From Fidelibacterota bacterium (GTDB lineage Bacteria > Fidelibacterota > Marinisomatia > Marinisomatales > Marinisomataceae): DNA of 50,641 nucleotides. The stretch lies in NCBI GenBank assembly GCA_016777965.1, contig JADHQL010000002.1:1-50641 (forward strand), in the 5' to 3' direction. The notes below the pieces were generated by a model. The model worked only from the letters and a program-made list of their open reading frames with translations. It was not told the DNA's origin and did no database searches. How positions within the stretch are numbered: position 1 is the stretch's first letter; each line of letters starts with the position of its first letter. The position numbers and the translations under genes were made by a program. Below are positions 1 to 8,140 of the stretch, piece by piece.

Positions 1-311
1 CTGTGGAAATTTTTCATAAAAATTCCATTACAAAGCAAAGATGGGACAATGTAACTCCTTCATCCAAAAGGTGTTATATGGGACCTTACAATCCTTCAGA
101 TATCTTAGAAGAATATCATCCTAATATTCCAGATAATGTCCAATTCAAAGATCCAACTGACCAAGACTCCTTATCTGGCTATAATAACTTTGTAATAATT
201 AGATGTCATTTTTATGAAATTGATTTTTTAAAGCTTAAATATAGCGGTCATCAGAGATGCAAGTTCATTTTCGATAAAGAAAAAATTAATGTAAGTTGGG
301 TTGCTCCTTAA
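1..311 (+). CDS. Pyridoxamine 5'-phosphate oxidase-family flavoprotein, 3' part only
   Basis: The gene is cut by the left edge of the window; its reading frame is open from base 3 with no convincing start, so only about the last 102 residues are seen. The visible part resembles the C-terminal half of PNPOx-like split-barrel FMN proteins. It has a W..V.P.SKRCY segment near residues 14-26, a conserved strand around NFVIIRCHFYEIDFL, and a terminal W-V-A-P that matches the W-x-V-P ending of this family. Such proteins bind FMN and are often general redox enzymes rather than true PdxH, so the substrate cannot be named. The stop at 309-311 lies one base before the next tiny ORF. Confidence 0.6.
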   Translation, partial: VEIFHKNSITKQRWDNVTPSSKRCYMGPYNPSDILEEYHPNIPDNVQFKDPTDQDSLSGYNNFVIIRCHFYEIDFLKLKYSGHQRCKFIFDKEKINVSWVAP

Positions 312-312
312 T

Positions 313-420
313 ATGAAAGGAACAATCATATTAATGACGTTACTTGTCATTTTTGGAACAATATTTAATTTTTTAACCATCAAACGATATTTGAGAAAAA
401 AGCAAGATGAAGAAAAGTAA
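313..420 (+). CDS. Tiny single-pass membrane protein (35 aa), unknown function
   Basis: I read an ATG at 313 followed by 34 further codons and a TAA at 418-420. The product has a hydrophobic stretch at about residues 5-22 and a strongly basic and acidic tail (K-R-Y-L-R-K-K-Q-D-E-E-K), which is typical of a one-helix inner-membrane peptide. It begins one base after the preceding stop and overlaps the next gene's start by 14 bases, which fits translational coupling. I do not recognise a family. It could be a chance open frame, but its position, composition and lack of any other explanation for the gap favour a real gene. Confidence 0.4.
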   Translation: MKGTIILMTLLVIFGTIFNFLTIKRYLRKKQDEEK

Positions 421-787
421 ATTAATCCTATTATTTTTTGTAGTAACTTTTTCTATGAATTGTTGCTCAAAAAAAGTTGATGTTATAAGCATGCATGAAT
501 TCCAAGATAAAATTCTTGATAATAAAACTGTTGTGTTGGATGTAAGAACAGAAGAAGAGTATTATGGTCCACTTGGACACATTAATGGATCCATTTTAAT
601 TCCAATAAATGAGTTAGAAGATAGGCTTAGTGAGTTAAACGATTATAAAGAAAATACTATTTATGTTGTATGCAGAAGTGGAAACAGGTCAGGGTTTGGA
701 AAAGACATTTTAAATGAAAATAATTTTACTGCAGTCAATGTAGATGGCGGTATGCTTGATTGGAAGACAGATAAGAATGAAAGATAA
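407..787 (+). CDS. Exported rhodanese-domain protein
   Basis: This 126-residue protein has a short basic N terminus and a hydrophobic signal (about residues 4-18) ending in S-M-N-C-C, a poor but possible lipobox. It is therefore probably periplasmic, perhaps lipid-anchored. The rest is a single rhodanese domain with the V-L-D-V-R-T-x-x-E-Y strand near 43-52, G-H-I-N-G-S near 57-62 and the active loop V-C-R-S-G-N-R-S at about 88-95, where Cys89 would carry the persulfide. Single-domain rhodaneses move sulfur or act in thiol redox. It leads a set of overlapping genes including a DCC-family thiol protein, which suggests a shared thiol or redox theme. The sulfur acceptor is unknown. Confidence 0.85.
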   Translation: MKKSKLILLFFVVTFSMNCCSKKVDVISMHEFQDKILDNKTVVLDVRTEEEYYGPLGHINGSILIPINELEDRLSELNDYKENTIYVVCRSGNRSGFGKDILNENNFTAVNVDGGMLDWKTDKNER

Positions 788-881
788 AAAAGAATTAGCT
801 TTGTATTACAGGAAGTCTTTACTAACAATTATAATAATGTTGATTATTTTATTCATTCCATTTTTTTTCTATGCGAATTAA
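777..881 (+). CDS. Tiny membrane protein (34 aa), unknown function
   Basis: An ATG at 777 inside the end of the rhodanese gene opens a 34-codon frame ending with TAA at 879-881, inside the start of the next gene. The N terminus is charged (K-D-K-K-E), followed by a hydrophobic helix from about residue 15 to 32. The overlap of 11 bases on each side and the charge pattern suggest a coupled, single-pass membrane peptide filling the only gap between two operon genes. No family is recognised, and a chance frame cannot be excluded. Confidence 0.4.
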   Translation: MKDKKELALYYRKSLLTIIIMLIILFIPFFFYAN

Positions 882-1506
882 ACAGAAATATATGATTGAT
901 TTTGCCAAGGGCGTGACATGGCTTTTGGTGCTCTATCTAATTTACTATTATAACCAGGCTGACAATCTTACTGCATGGGTTTATTTTTGCTTGCATGGTT
1001 CTTATGGTATTATGTGGGTTTTAAAAAGTTATATTTTTCCTGATAAAACCTGGGAAAGTAAAGTTGGAATACCTTACGCTTTATTGATTTTAATTGGTTT
1101 GGTTTTATATTGGGCACCTGCGTATATAATTACTTCTTCAGGACATCAAGCTTCTTTAAAAATTATTGTTTTAGCTATATGCACTTTTTCAATTGGAGTG
1201 TTCTATCATTTTGCTTCGGATATGCAAAAATTCATTTTTTTAAAATACCAATCTGGTCTAATAACTGATGGTTTTTGGAAACAATGTAGACATCCAAATT
1301 ATTTTGGAGAATTATTAATATATCTTAGTTTTGTTATAATGGTAATTGAAACACCTTTATGGTGGTTGCCAACAGTGATTTTGACATTATTTATAATAGC
1401 TGTGTGGATTCCTAATATGATTAAAATTGATAAATCTCTTTCGAGGTTTGAAGAGCATAAATTTTATAAAGAAAAAACAGCTTTTATCATACCCTATATT
1501 TTATAA
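871..1506 (+). CDS. DUF1295/ICMT-like integral membrane enzyme
   Basis: This 211-residue protein has about five to six hydrophobic segments and the motif R-H-P-N-Y-F-G-E at residues 140-147. That motif is the hallmark of DUF1295 and of the related steroid 5-alpha-reductase and isoprenylcysteine methyltransferase fold. Family members are membrane-embedded reductases or SAM-dependent methyltransferases acting on lipidic substrates; which reaction applies here cannot be told from sequence. The gene shares its last base with the first base of the next gene, a sign of tight coupling. Its neighbours (thioesterase, enoyl-CoA isomerase-like, epimerase) make a lipid-modifying role plausible, but this is inference. 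Confidence 0.8.
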   Translation: MRIKQKYMIDFAKGVTWLLVLYLIYYYNQADNLTAWVYFCLHGSYGIMWVLKSYIFPDKTWESKVGIPYALLILIGLVLYWAPAYIITSSGHQASLKIIVLAICTFSIGVFYHFASDMQKFIFLKYQSGLITDGFWKQCRHPNYFGELLIYLSFVIMVIETPLWWLPTVILTLFIIAVWIPNMIKIDKSLSRFEEHKFYKEKTAFIIPYIL

Positions 1507-1892
1507 TGAAATCCAAAATAGTAATATATTACGATGGAGTTTGTTTTGTTTGTTCGTCTGCAATTAATGCCTTAATCAAAATGGACAAAAGTGATATTTT
1601 GTATTTTAGTCCTTTGCAATCAAATTATGCAAGATCTACTATCAATAAAAAGTTTTTGAAGGACATGAATTCTGTAATTGTTAAAAAAGATGAAGAGGTT
1701 TTTTCTAAATCTTATGCAGCTTTTGTAATTTTAAGAGAGCTTAAAAGTCCTTTAAGATATTTATTTTATTTGGTCCCAACTTTTTTTGCAGATTTCATTT
1801 ATAACTTGATAGCAAAAAGAAGATATAGCTGGTTTGGAAAAAAAGAAAAATGTATTTTTCCTATGAACAATCCAAAATTTTTAATTGATTAA
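1506..1892 (+). CDS. DCC-family (DUF393) thiol-disulfide protein
   Basis: The 128-residue product opens with a strand followed by Y-D-G-V-C-F-V-C at residues 9-16, giving the CxxC pair at 13 and 16 that defines the DCC or DUF393 family. A later W-F-G-K-K-E-K-C segment is also usual in the family. These small proteins have a thioredoxin-like fold and are presumed thiol-disulfide oxidoreductases, although substrates are generally unknown. The start ATG overlaps the stop of the DUF1295 gene by one base and its stop overlaps the next start by one base, so all three are likely made from one transcript. Confidence 0.85.
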   Translation: MKSKIVIYYDGVCFVCSSAINALIKMDKSDILYFSPLQSNYARSTINKKFLKDMNSVIVKKDEEVFSKSYAAFVILRELKSPLRYLFYLVPTFFADFIYNLIAKRRYSWFGKKEKCIFPMNNPKFLID

Positions 1893-2302
1893 TGAAAAAA
1901 GAGCAATTTTCTAGATTTTATGAAATGGAAACCAGATGGTATGATGAGGATATGCTTGGTCATATTAATCATGGAACAGCCGTTGCTTATTTCGAAGATG
2001 CAAGAGTTAGGCATGCTCACGATATTGGTCTTTTTCCATATGATGCTGATAAATTTCCATTTATTGTAGCATCAATGACTTTTAATTTTTTAAAGCAAAT
2101 TAAACACCCAAAAAATTTAACTGTTGGGTTAAAAATTTCTCGAATTGGCGGTAAAAGTTTTGATTACGAGTATGGTCTATTTATGGAAAATGATGATGAA
2201 TGTGCTATATCATGTAATATGACAATGGTTTGCTTTGACTTTTTAAGCCAACAAAGTGTACAAGTATTTGATGAAATTAAAAAAGAGTTTCAGGGAGAAT
2301 GA
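1892..2302 (+). CDS. Acyl-CoA thioesterase, 4HBT hotdog family
   Basis: The 136-residue protein carries the 4-hydroxybenzoyl-CoA thioesterase signature near the N terminus: R-W-Y-D-E-D-M-L-G-H-I-N-H-G at about 15-28, followed by a long helix with Y-F-E-D-A-R. In YbgC and FadM relatives the Asp in this motif is catalytic, and these enzymes hydrolyse short- or long-chain acyl-CoA esters. Its length matches the single-hotdog family. It overlaps the preceding DCC gene by one base and precedes an enoyl-CoA isomerase-like gene by three bases, so a role in acyl-CoA turnover is the natural reading. The preferred chain length is unknown. Confidence 0.85.
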   Translation: MKKEQFSRFYEMETRWYDEDMLGHINHGTAVAYFEDARVRHAHDIGLFPYDADKFPFIVASMTFNFLKQIKHPKNLTVGLKISRIGGKSFDYEYGLFMENDDECAISCNMTMVCFDFLSQQSVQVFDEIKKEFQGE

Positions 2303-2305
2303 AAA

Positions 2306-3049
2306 ATGAATATATCCGTTGAAAATGATATTAAAATTATAGATATGGGAGAAAAAGGTCCAAATCTCCTAAGCGTTGAAAGAGCAAAGAAACTCATAAA
2401 AGAACTTGATTATAATGATTGTAAAGCAGTAATTATTTTAGGTAATGATAAGGTATTTAGTGCAGGGCTAAATCTTAAAGATTTATCGAATGCTAAAGAA
2501 CCTAATGAGGTCGCTTTAATTTTCAATACTCTTGGAGAGCTTTTAAGGGCTTGCAGGGATTTTCCAGGGCCAGTTATTAGTATTGTAGGTGGTCATGCTA
2601 TTGCTGGAGGATGTTTGTTAGCTCTTGCATCAGATTATAGGTATGGAATGCACGGTATGCACAGAATGGGTTTAAATGAAATGGCAATTGGAATAGATCT
2701 TCCTCCGGATATGCTTTCAATTATATCGCACTCTATTAGTAGAGATAATCTCTTCGAAGTTGCGTCTCAGTGTAAAATGTATACACCTAAAGAAGCTTTA
2801 AATAAAGGGTTAATAAATGAAATGGTTGGAAACAGATTTTCTGGAAAGAAGAAGGCCACATCTCAGGCATTAATCAAAGCAAAAAAATTAGCAGAATTTT
2901 ATATCAGCGCTGGGGAACCTTTTGTAAGGTTAAAACAATCGTTAATGCGTGAAACAGATTTTGACTATCAAATTTTAATTGATAACTGGTTTAGTCCATC
3001 GACACAAGCTAAAGTAAAATCTGTTATGTCATCTCTCAATAAAAAATGA
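2306..3049 (+). CDS. Crotonase-fold protein, probable delta3-delta2-enoyl-CoA isomerase
   Basis: This is a 247-residue crotonase fold. The oxyanion-hole segments are visible as F-S-A-G-L-N-L at 51-57 and G-H-A-I-A-G-G-C at 96-103. The first hydratase glutamate is replaced by Leu104, while the second is kept as Glu125 in the motif G-L-N-E. Loss of the first and retention of the second, with GLNE, is the pattern known from delta3-delta2-enoyl-CoA isomerases such as human ECI1. I therefore favour isomerase over hydratase. Such enzymes move the double bond of unsaturated fatty acyl-CoA for beta-oxidation. The gene overlaps the next by four bases and follows the thioesterase at three bases. Start ATG at 2306 is preceded by GGGAGAATG-like sequence. 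Confidence 0.8.
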   Translation: MNISVENDIKIIDMGEKGPNLLSVERAKKLIKELDYNDCKAVIILGNDKVFSAGLNLKDLSNAKEPNEVALIFNTLGELLRACRDFPGPVISIVGGHAIAGGCLLALASDYRYGMHGMHRMGLNEMAIGIDLPPDMLSIISHSISRDNLFEVASQCKMYTPKEALNKGLINEMVGNRFSGKKKATSQALIKAKKLAEFYISAGEPFVRLKQSLMRETDFDYQILIDNWFSPSTQAKVKSVMSSLNKK

Positions 3050-3948
3050 AAATAATTGTTGCGGGCGGTACTGGTTTTCTTGGCAAAAAGATTGTCTCCT
3101 CATTAGCTGACAAAGGTCATAGTGTTTGTGTTTTAACAAGAAATCTCCATAAACATAAAAATACATTCTCAAATAATGTTGCTGTGATTGATTGGTCAAC
3201 AATCAATCCTTCTTTTTTAAGTGATACAAATATTTTGATTAAGCTTAATGGAGAAAAAGTTGACCAATTATGGACCAAATCAGTTAAAAGTAAAATTTTA
3301 AATAGTAGAATCGATTCAACTAAAATGCTCTTTGATTTTTGCATTAAAAATGAGATAAACCCTAAAAAATTTATTAATGCATCAGCAGTTGGGATTTATG
3401 CCAAAGAAACTGCTAATTATGATTTTTCAGTAGATGAAAATTCTGAATTAGGTAATACCTTTTTAGCAAAGGTGTGTGTTGAAAATGAAAGAAATTCAGA
3501 TATATTTAAAGTTTTTGAAGATATTGATATTATTCAGTTAAGAATTGGAGTTGTTCTTCAAAAGAAAATCATCAATTTGTTATCTTTAAATTTGTTGCTT
3601 TCTATACCTATACCAGGAAATAAAAATCATTATTTTCCTTGGGTTCATGCTGATGATATTGTTGGATTTATTAATCATTCCTTGGACAATAATTTAATTG
3701 GAGCATTTAATTTAGTTGGATCAGAGCTTACAACACATGATACATTTTTTAAATCAATTTTAAAGAATAAAAAAAGTATTATTTCATGGGTATTTTTCCT
3801 ACCAAAATTCCTTATAAAATTTATTTTCGGTAATATGAGTGAAATGTTCCTTTATGGTCCAAAAACTAAGCCTGCTAGAACCTTAGAAAGCAATTATCAG
3901 TTCAAATATTCTTCTTTGCAAGAAGCTTTATTGAATTTGCCTGAATAA
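3046..3948 (+). CDS. TIGR01777-family NAD(P)-binding epimerase (SDR39U1-like)
   Basis: The 300-residue protein begins with a Rossmann strand and the dinucleotide loop G-G-T-G-F-L-G at 7-13. It continues with the family-typical strand-loop L-N-G-E near residue 68, an S-A-V-G-I-Y motif near 113-118 and the substrate-side segment P-W-V-H-A-D-D. This is the extended short-chain dehydrogenase family TIGR01777, sometimes mislabelled cell-division inhibitor SulA. Its substrate is unknown. It overlaps the previous gene by four bases and ends the run that starts at 407. After it comes a 78-base gap before the sigma-factor gene. Confidence 0.88.
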   Translation: MKIIVAGGTGFLGKKIVSSLADKGHSVCVLTRNLHKHKNTFSNNVAVIDWSTINPSFLSDTNILIKLNGEKVDQLWTKSVKSKILNSRIDSTKMLFDFCIKNEINPKKFINASAVGIYAKETANYDFSVDENSELGNTFLAKVCVENERNSDIFKVFEDIDIIQLRIGVVLQKKIINLLSLNLLLSIPIPGNKNHYFPWVHADDIVGFINHSLDNNLIGAFNLVGSELTTHDTFFKSILKNKKSIISWVFFLPKFLIKFIFGNMSEMFLYGPKTKPARTLESNYQFKYSSLQEALLNLPE

Positions 3949-4026
3949 ATACCTTGGAAAATTTTTAAAATTTGGTAAATTTTGGGCTATGAAATACTTT
4001 AATATTTTATCAAAAGGACTACTCAA

Positions 4027-5019
4027 TTGACTGCTAAAAAAATCTCAAAAAAACTATCTAAAGAACTTCAGAATTTAGAAAATCTGGGCCCAGACGCACA
4101 TGCTGTTGAAGTGCAGAAGGAGTTGGATGCTGAGGAAAAAAGAAAAAATGCTTTAGGTAGAGCTGACGAAAGAATTAAAAGATCAAAGGTAGCTAGTGGA
4201 ACAATCAGTATGTATTTATCAGAAATTTCTCAGTATGAGCCACTATCTCCAGATAGAGAAGTTGAACTAGCAGTGTTAATTGCTAAGGGCGATAAAAAAG
4301 CAATGAAAGAATTGGTTGAAGCAAACCTAAGATTTGTAGTTTCAGTTGCTAAAAAATATCAGGGGAACGGCTTGTCATTGTCAGATATTATTAACGAAGG
4401 AAACCTAGGATTAATCAAAGCTGCTAAAAGATTCGACCCTTCTAGAGGTTTTAAATTTATCTCTTATGCTGTTTGGTGGATTAGGCAGGCTATTCTTCAA
4501 GCATTAGCAGAACAAGGTAGACTTATTAGGTTGCCATTAAATAGGGTTGGTACAATTACTAAGATTACCAAAGCTGCTGAAAAGCTTGAAGCTGAAATGG
4601 GTCGTCCTCCAAAAGTTGAAGAAATTAGTCACCAGCTTGACGTAAAAACTGAAGAAGTGTTCAATGCGCTTCAATATTCAAGAAGGCATAGTTCGCTTGA
4701 TGCTCCTTTTGCAGAAGGAGAGGATAGTTCTTTAATAAATGTCATTGAAGATGAACAAGAAAAAGATCCTGACAACAATGTAATGGATACTTCTATGAAA
4801 GAAGAAATTGCTTCTGCACTTAGCACCTTAACCGAAAGAGAGCGTTCTGTAATTGAAATGTATTTTGGAATTAATCGAGATAGATCTTTTACTTTAAATG
4901 AAATTGGAGAACAATTTAGTTTAACTAGAGAGCGCGTAAGGCAGATTAAAGAAAAAGCTATTCGAAGATTAGCTCACAAGACAAGAAGTGAACCTCTAAG
5001 AGTTTATCTTGGACAATAG
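4027..5019 (+). CDS. rpoD: Primary RNA polymerase sigma factor (sigma-70)
   Basis: The 330-residue product has region 1.2 at about 57-89, region 2 at 93-163 (with the RFDPSRGFKFISYAVWWIRQ-type core for -10 recognition), region 3 at 172-247 and region 4 at 260-313 with the helix-turn-helix T-L-N-E-I-G-E-Q-F-S-L-T-R-E-R-V. Region 1.1 and the long non-conserved insert of E. coli RpoD are absent, as in compact SigA proteins. The start is a TTG at 4027 behind AAAGGA; there is no in-frame ATG before residue 62, which lies inside region 1.2. A Lys- and Glu-rich N-terminal segment of about 55 residues precedes region 1.2. It is expected to direct most housekeeping transcription. Confidence 0.95.
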   Translation: MTAKKISKKLSKELQNLENLGPDAHAVEVQKELDAEEKRKNALGRADERIKRSKVASGTISMYLSEISQYEPLSPDREVELAVLIAKGDKKAMKELVEANLRFVVSVAKKYQGNGLSLSDIINEGNLGLIKAAKRFDPSRGFKFISYAVWWIRQAILQALAEQGRLIRLPLNRVGTITKITKAAEKLEAEMGRPPKVEEISHQLDVKTEEVFNALQYSRRHSSLDAPFAEGEDSSLINVIEDEQEKDPDNNVMDTSMKEEIASALSTLTERERSVIEMYFGINRDRSFTLNEIGEQFSLTRERVRQIKEKAIRRLAHKTRSEPLRVYLGQ

Positions 5020-5443
5020 TTTGAATCCAATTCTTATTTTATTTCCTATTTTCCCCCTAATCTTGATTATGCACATTCATACTGTTGTTAATGCGCTTCA
5101 AATTAGAAAGTCTATCATAAGTAAAGAACTTGACTCACGATGGTTAAAGTATATGCCAGGATGGCAAGAAATTCCTTTAAATATTCAAGCTTCAAGAGAG
5201 CTATACAAAAATCTTTTTGAAGCTCCTTTGCCTTTTCTAGTATACTGTTTATTAACTTATACTGTTGATCATGTTACAATGTTGAATCTTGTTTTAGCAT
5301 GGCTCTATGTTGCTTTTAGGCTTTGGCATTACTTTGTTAGAATGTCTAATCCAAAAATTTCAAAAAGAAGAGTTCCTTTTCAATATTCATTGATTGTTAC
5401 ATTTATTCTCTGGACAGAATTATTCATTTTTTTAGTAAAATAA
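5009..5443 (+). CDS. MAPEG-family membrane protein
   Basis: This protein of up to 144 residues has four hydrophobic segments (about 5-27, 74-88, 92-110, 124-142) and the N-L-F-E-A-P-L-P-F motif at 68-76, which matches the R-N-x-x-E-x-x-P signature of the MAPEG family (membrane-associated proteins in eicosanoid and glutathione metabolism). Bacterial members are poorly characterised; some are microsomal-GST-like. The start is uncertain: TTG at 5009 overlaps the sigma-factor stop by 11 bases, a second TTG at 5021 is equally possible, and the first ATG would remove the first helix. It is probably translated from the rpoD transcript. Confidence 0.75.
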   Translation: MDNSLNPILILFPIFPLILIMHIHTVVNALQIRKSIISKELDSRWLKYMPGWQEIPLNIQASRELYKNLFEAPLPFLVYCLLTYTVDHVTMLNLVLAWLYVAFRLWHYFVRMSNPKISKRRVPFQYSLIVTFILWTELFIFLVK

Positions 5444-5485
5444 TTTTATAGCAGAACAGTTATCGAAGTCGTATAATCTTTTCAA

Positions 5486-6802
5486 ATGGCAAAAAAACCA
5501 AAAATTGCAATTGTGGGAAGACCAAATGTTGGTAAATCAACGCTTTTTAATAAGCTATCAGGTAAAAGAACGTCTATTGTTGACCAAATGGAAGGTGTAA
5601 CTCGAGATCGGGTTTATTCTTCTGCAGAATGGTTGTCACAAGAGTTTAATATTATTGATACTGGAGGATATGTTAGCTCAAATGAAGATGTATTTAATAA
5701 AAAAATTAAAGAACAAATTTCAGCTGCATTAAATGAGTGTGATGGAATTATTTTTCTTGTTGATGGAAAAGCTGGGCTAAATCCTAACGATCAATTTTTA
5801 TCTAAGCTTGTAAGAAAATCTGGAAAGAAATTTGTAATGGGAGTCAATAAGTGTGATATCCCAGAACATAATTTAAGAAAAGACCAATTTTTTGATATTG
5901 GTTTTGAAAATCCAATTCCAATATCAGCCTTGAATGGTGCTGGTGTTGGAGATATGCTCGATAATTTGTTTGAATCAATTGATTTTAATTCTATTTCTCA
6001 ATTTGATGATAATACTGATTGTTCTATCACTATAGTAGGAATGCCGAATGTTGGTAAATCTTCATTATTAAATGCTTTAATTCAGAGAGAACAGGCAATT
6101 GTGTCTGACATAGCAGGCACTACTAGAGATTCAGTTGACACAGTCATTAAATGGCATGGAAAGGATATTAAAATTGTTGATACAGCTGGTCTTAGGAAGA
6201 AAAGTAAAGTTGATTCAGATATTGAATTTTATAGTTCCTTAAGAGCTATGGATTCACTTTTAAGATCTGATCTTGTTTTGCTTGTAGTTGACGCTGAAAA
6301 AGGATTTACTAAACAAGAAAAAACTATTGCCAAAGAGGTTATTAAAAAAGGCAAGAGGATGGTTATTCTTGTTAATAAATGGGATTTAGCTTCCGGAACA
6401 AATGTTTCTGCTGAATTGTATAAAGAGGACATGTATATGGAGTTCAAAGATCTCCAGCATTATCCTATACTTTTTGTTTCTGCTTTAACTAAAAGAAGAG
6501 TTTCAAATATTTTAGAAATTGCATGGGAAATTTTTACAAAACATAGAGATAAGCTATCCACAAAGGAATTAAATGTTTGGATAGAAAAAGCTGTAAGAAA
6601 TTATCCTCCTCCAGCTACGCAAGGTAAATCAATTAAAATTAAATTTGTTGAACAAGTACAACAATCTCCTCCAATTTTTGCACTATTTAGCAATTATCCC
6701 AAACTTATATCTGTTCAATACTTAAGATATCTACATAATCAGCTTAGGGAATCATTTGATTTAAAAGGGATAACCATTAAGTTTTCATTAAGAAAAGGCT
6801 AA
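5486..6802 (+). CDS. der: Ribosome-assembly GTPase Der (EngA)
   Basis: The 438-residue protein shows the tandem GTPase arrangement unique to Der. The first G domain has G-R-P-N-V-G-K-S at 11-18, D-T-G-G at 58-61 and N-K-C-D at 121-124. The second has G-M-P-N-V-G-K-S at 185-192, D-T-A-G at 232-235 and N-K-W-D near 297. A C-terminal KH-like domain follows from about 350. Der acts in maturation of the 50S subunit. Length is normal for the family. The stop codon overlaps the ATG of the next gene by one base, so the transporter gene downstream is probably co-translated. Confidence 0.97.
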   Translation: MAKKPKIAIVGRPNVGKSTLFNKLSGKRTSIVDQMEGVTRDRVYSSAEWLSQEFNIIDTGGYVSSNEDVFNKKIKEQISAALNECDGIIFLVDGKAGLNPNDQFLSKLVRKSGKKFVMGVNKCDIPEHNLRKDQFFDIGFENPIPISALNGAGVGDMLDNLFESIDFNSISQFDDNTDCSITIVGMPNVGKSSLLNALIQREQAIVSDIAGTTRDSVDTVIKWHGKDIKIVDTAGLRKKSKVDSDIEFYSSLRAMDSLLRSDLVLLVVDAEKGFTKQEKTIAKEVIKKGKRMVILVNKWDLASGTNVSAELYKEDMYMEFKDLQHYPILFVSALTKRRVSNILEIAWEIFTKHRDKLSTKELNVWIEKAVRNYPPPATQGKSIKIKFVEQVQQSPPIFALFSNYPKLISVQYLRYLHNQLRESFDLKGITIKFSLRKG

Positions 6803-8088
6803 TGAATAAAAAACAAATTTATAGTTGGGCTCTTTACGATTGGGCAAATTCAGCTTTTGCAACCACTGTCATGGCTGGTTTTTTTCCAATTTTCTTTGCA
6901 CAATACTGGTCAAATCCAGACAACTTATCTATCAGTACATTTTATTTGGGTTTAGGTAATTCAGTTGCTTCTTTAATAGTTGCTTTGCTTGCACCAATTT
7001 TAGGTGCAATTGCTGATAGAGGTAGTTTTAAGAAAAAATTTCTGATTTTCTTTGCTTTTTTAGGTATTGTAATGACTTTAGGCCTGGGATTTATTGCTCA
7101 AGGAATGTGGCCAATCGCTTTAATGGTTTACATCTTTTCTACAATTGGATTTTCAGGGGCAAATATTTTTTATGACTCGCTTCTTCCATCTGTTTCAAAT
7201 GAAGAAAATGTAGATGATGTATCTGCTTTAGGTTTTTCATTAGGATATCTTGGAGGTGGTGTGTTAATTATTATTAATTTTTTAATGATATCTTATCCTG
7301 CTTCTTTTGGTTTAGTTGATGCAGTTGAAGCAACAAAATATGCATTTATTTCCGTTGGAGTTTGGTGGGCACTTTTCTCACTTCCTTTAATTCTTTTTGT
7401 TGATGAACCAAAATATCATGAGAGTGAAAGTGTATCTGATTCTATAATAAACGGTTTTATTCAATTCAGAAATACATTCAATGATTTAAAAAAACTTAAA
7501 GTAGTTGCTACATTTCTTTTAGCCTATTGGTTATATATTGACGGAGTTGATACTGTAGTACGAATGGCAGCAAACTTTGCTCTTACCTTAGGGTTTGATC
7601 AAGCTTCTATTATGGGTGCTCTGGTAATGATTCAACTTGTAGCTTTTTTTGCTACTTTAATTTATATCAAATTCGTAAATTATATAGGCCTAAAGAATGG
7701 TATCTATTTAGGAATTTTTGGTTATTGTATTATTCTATTTGCTGGATATTTTGTTGAAAGTATTACTCACTTTTATATTGTGGCATTATTGATTGGTTGT
7801 TTTCAAGGAGGAATTCAAACAATTAGTAGAAGTCTGTATTCAAGAATTATTCCTCAGAAAAAATCTGCTGAGTTTTATGGCTTCTACAATATGTTAGGAA
7901 AATTTGCTGCAGTATTTGGCCCAGTTCTTATGGGTTCAGTTACTTTAGTGTTAAGTAATGTAGTTGAAGATGAAGTCAAAGCTGCTAGATTTGGATTATT
8001 ATCAATAATGATATTATTTATTCTAGGTGCTTATGTATTCTCTAAAGTAGACATCAATGAAGGCGAAGCAATAGCTAAAAATCTTTGA
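6802..8088 (+). CDS. UMF1-type major facilitator transporter
   Basis: The 428-residue product has about twelve membrane helices and the N-terminal Y-S-W-A-L-Y-D-W-A-N-S-A-F motif at 7-19 that marks the UMF1 or Atg22-like branch of the major facilitator superfamily. A D-R-G-x-F-K-K-K cytoplasmic loop follows the second helix, and a GGIQTISRSLYSR-type loop lies in the second half. Yeast Atg22 exports amino acids from the vacuole; bacterial substrates are not established, and this gene's substrate cannot be inferred from neighbours. Its start overlaps the stop of der by one base. Confidence 0.88.
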   Translation: MNKKQIYSWALYDWANSAFATTVMAGFFPIFFAQYWSNPDNLSISTFYLGLGNSVASLIVALLAPILGAIADRGSFKKKFLIFFAFLGIVMTLGLGFIAQGMWPIALMVYIFSTIGFSGANIFYDSLLPSVSNEENVDDVSALGFSLGYLGGGVLIIINFLMISYPASFGLVDAVEATKYAFISVGVWWALFSLPLILFVDEPKYHESESVSDSIINGFIQFRNTFNDLKKLKVVATFLLAYWLYIDGVDTVVRMAANFALTLGFDQASIMGALVMIQLVAFFATLIYIKFVNYIGLKNGIYLGIFGYCIILFAGYFVESITHFYIVALLIGCFQGGIQTISRSLYSRIIPQKKSAEFYGFYNMLGKFAAVFGPVLMGSVTLVLSNVVEDEVKAARFGLLSIMILFILGAYVFSKVDINEGEAIAKNL

Positions 8089-8140
8089 TTTAAAAATTGT
8101 AATTTTTTCTAAATATCACTAGGTTTAATTTCATTTTTAA

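Noticed and set aside
8092-8108. Possible terminator after the UMF1 transporter gene (AAAAATT/AATTTTTT)
   Set aside because: Only two bases would be left for the loop and there are no G:C pairs, so this is ordinary AT-rich sequence.
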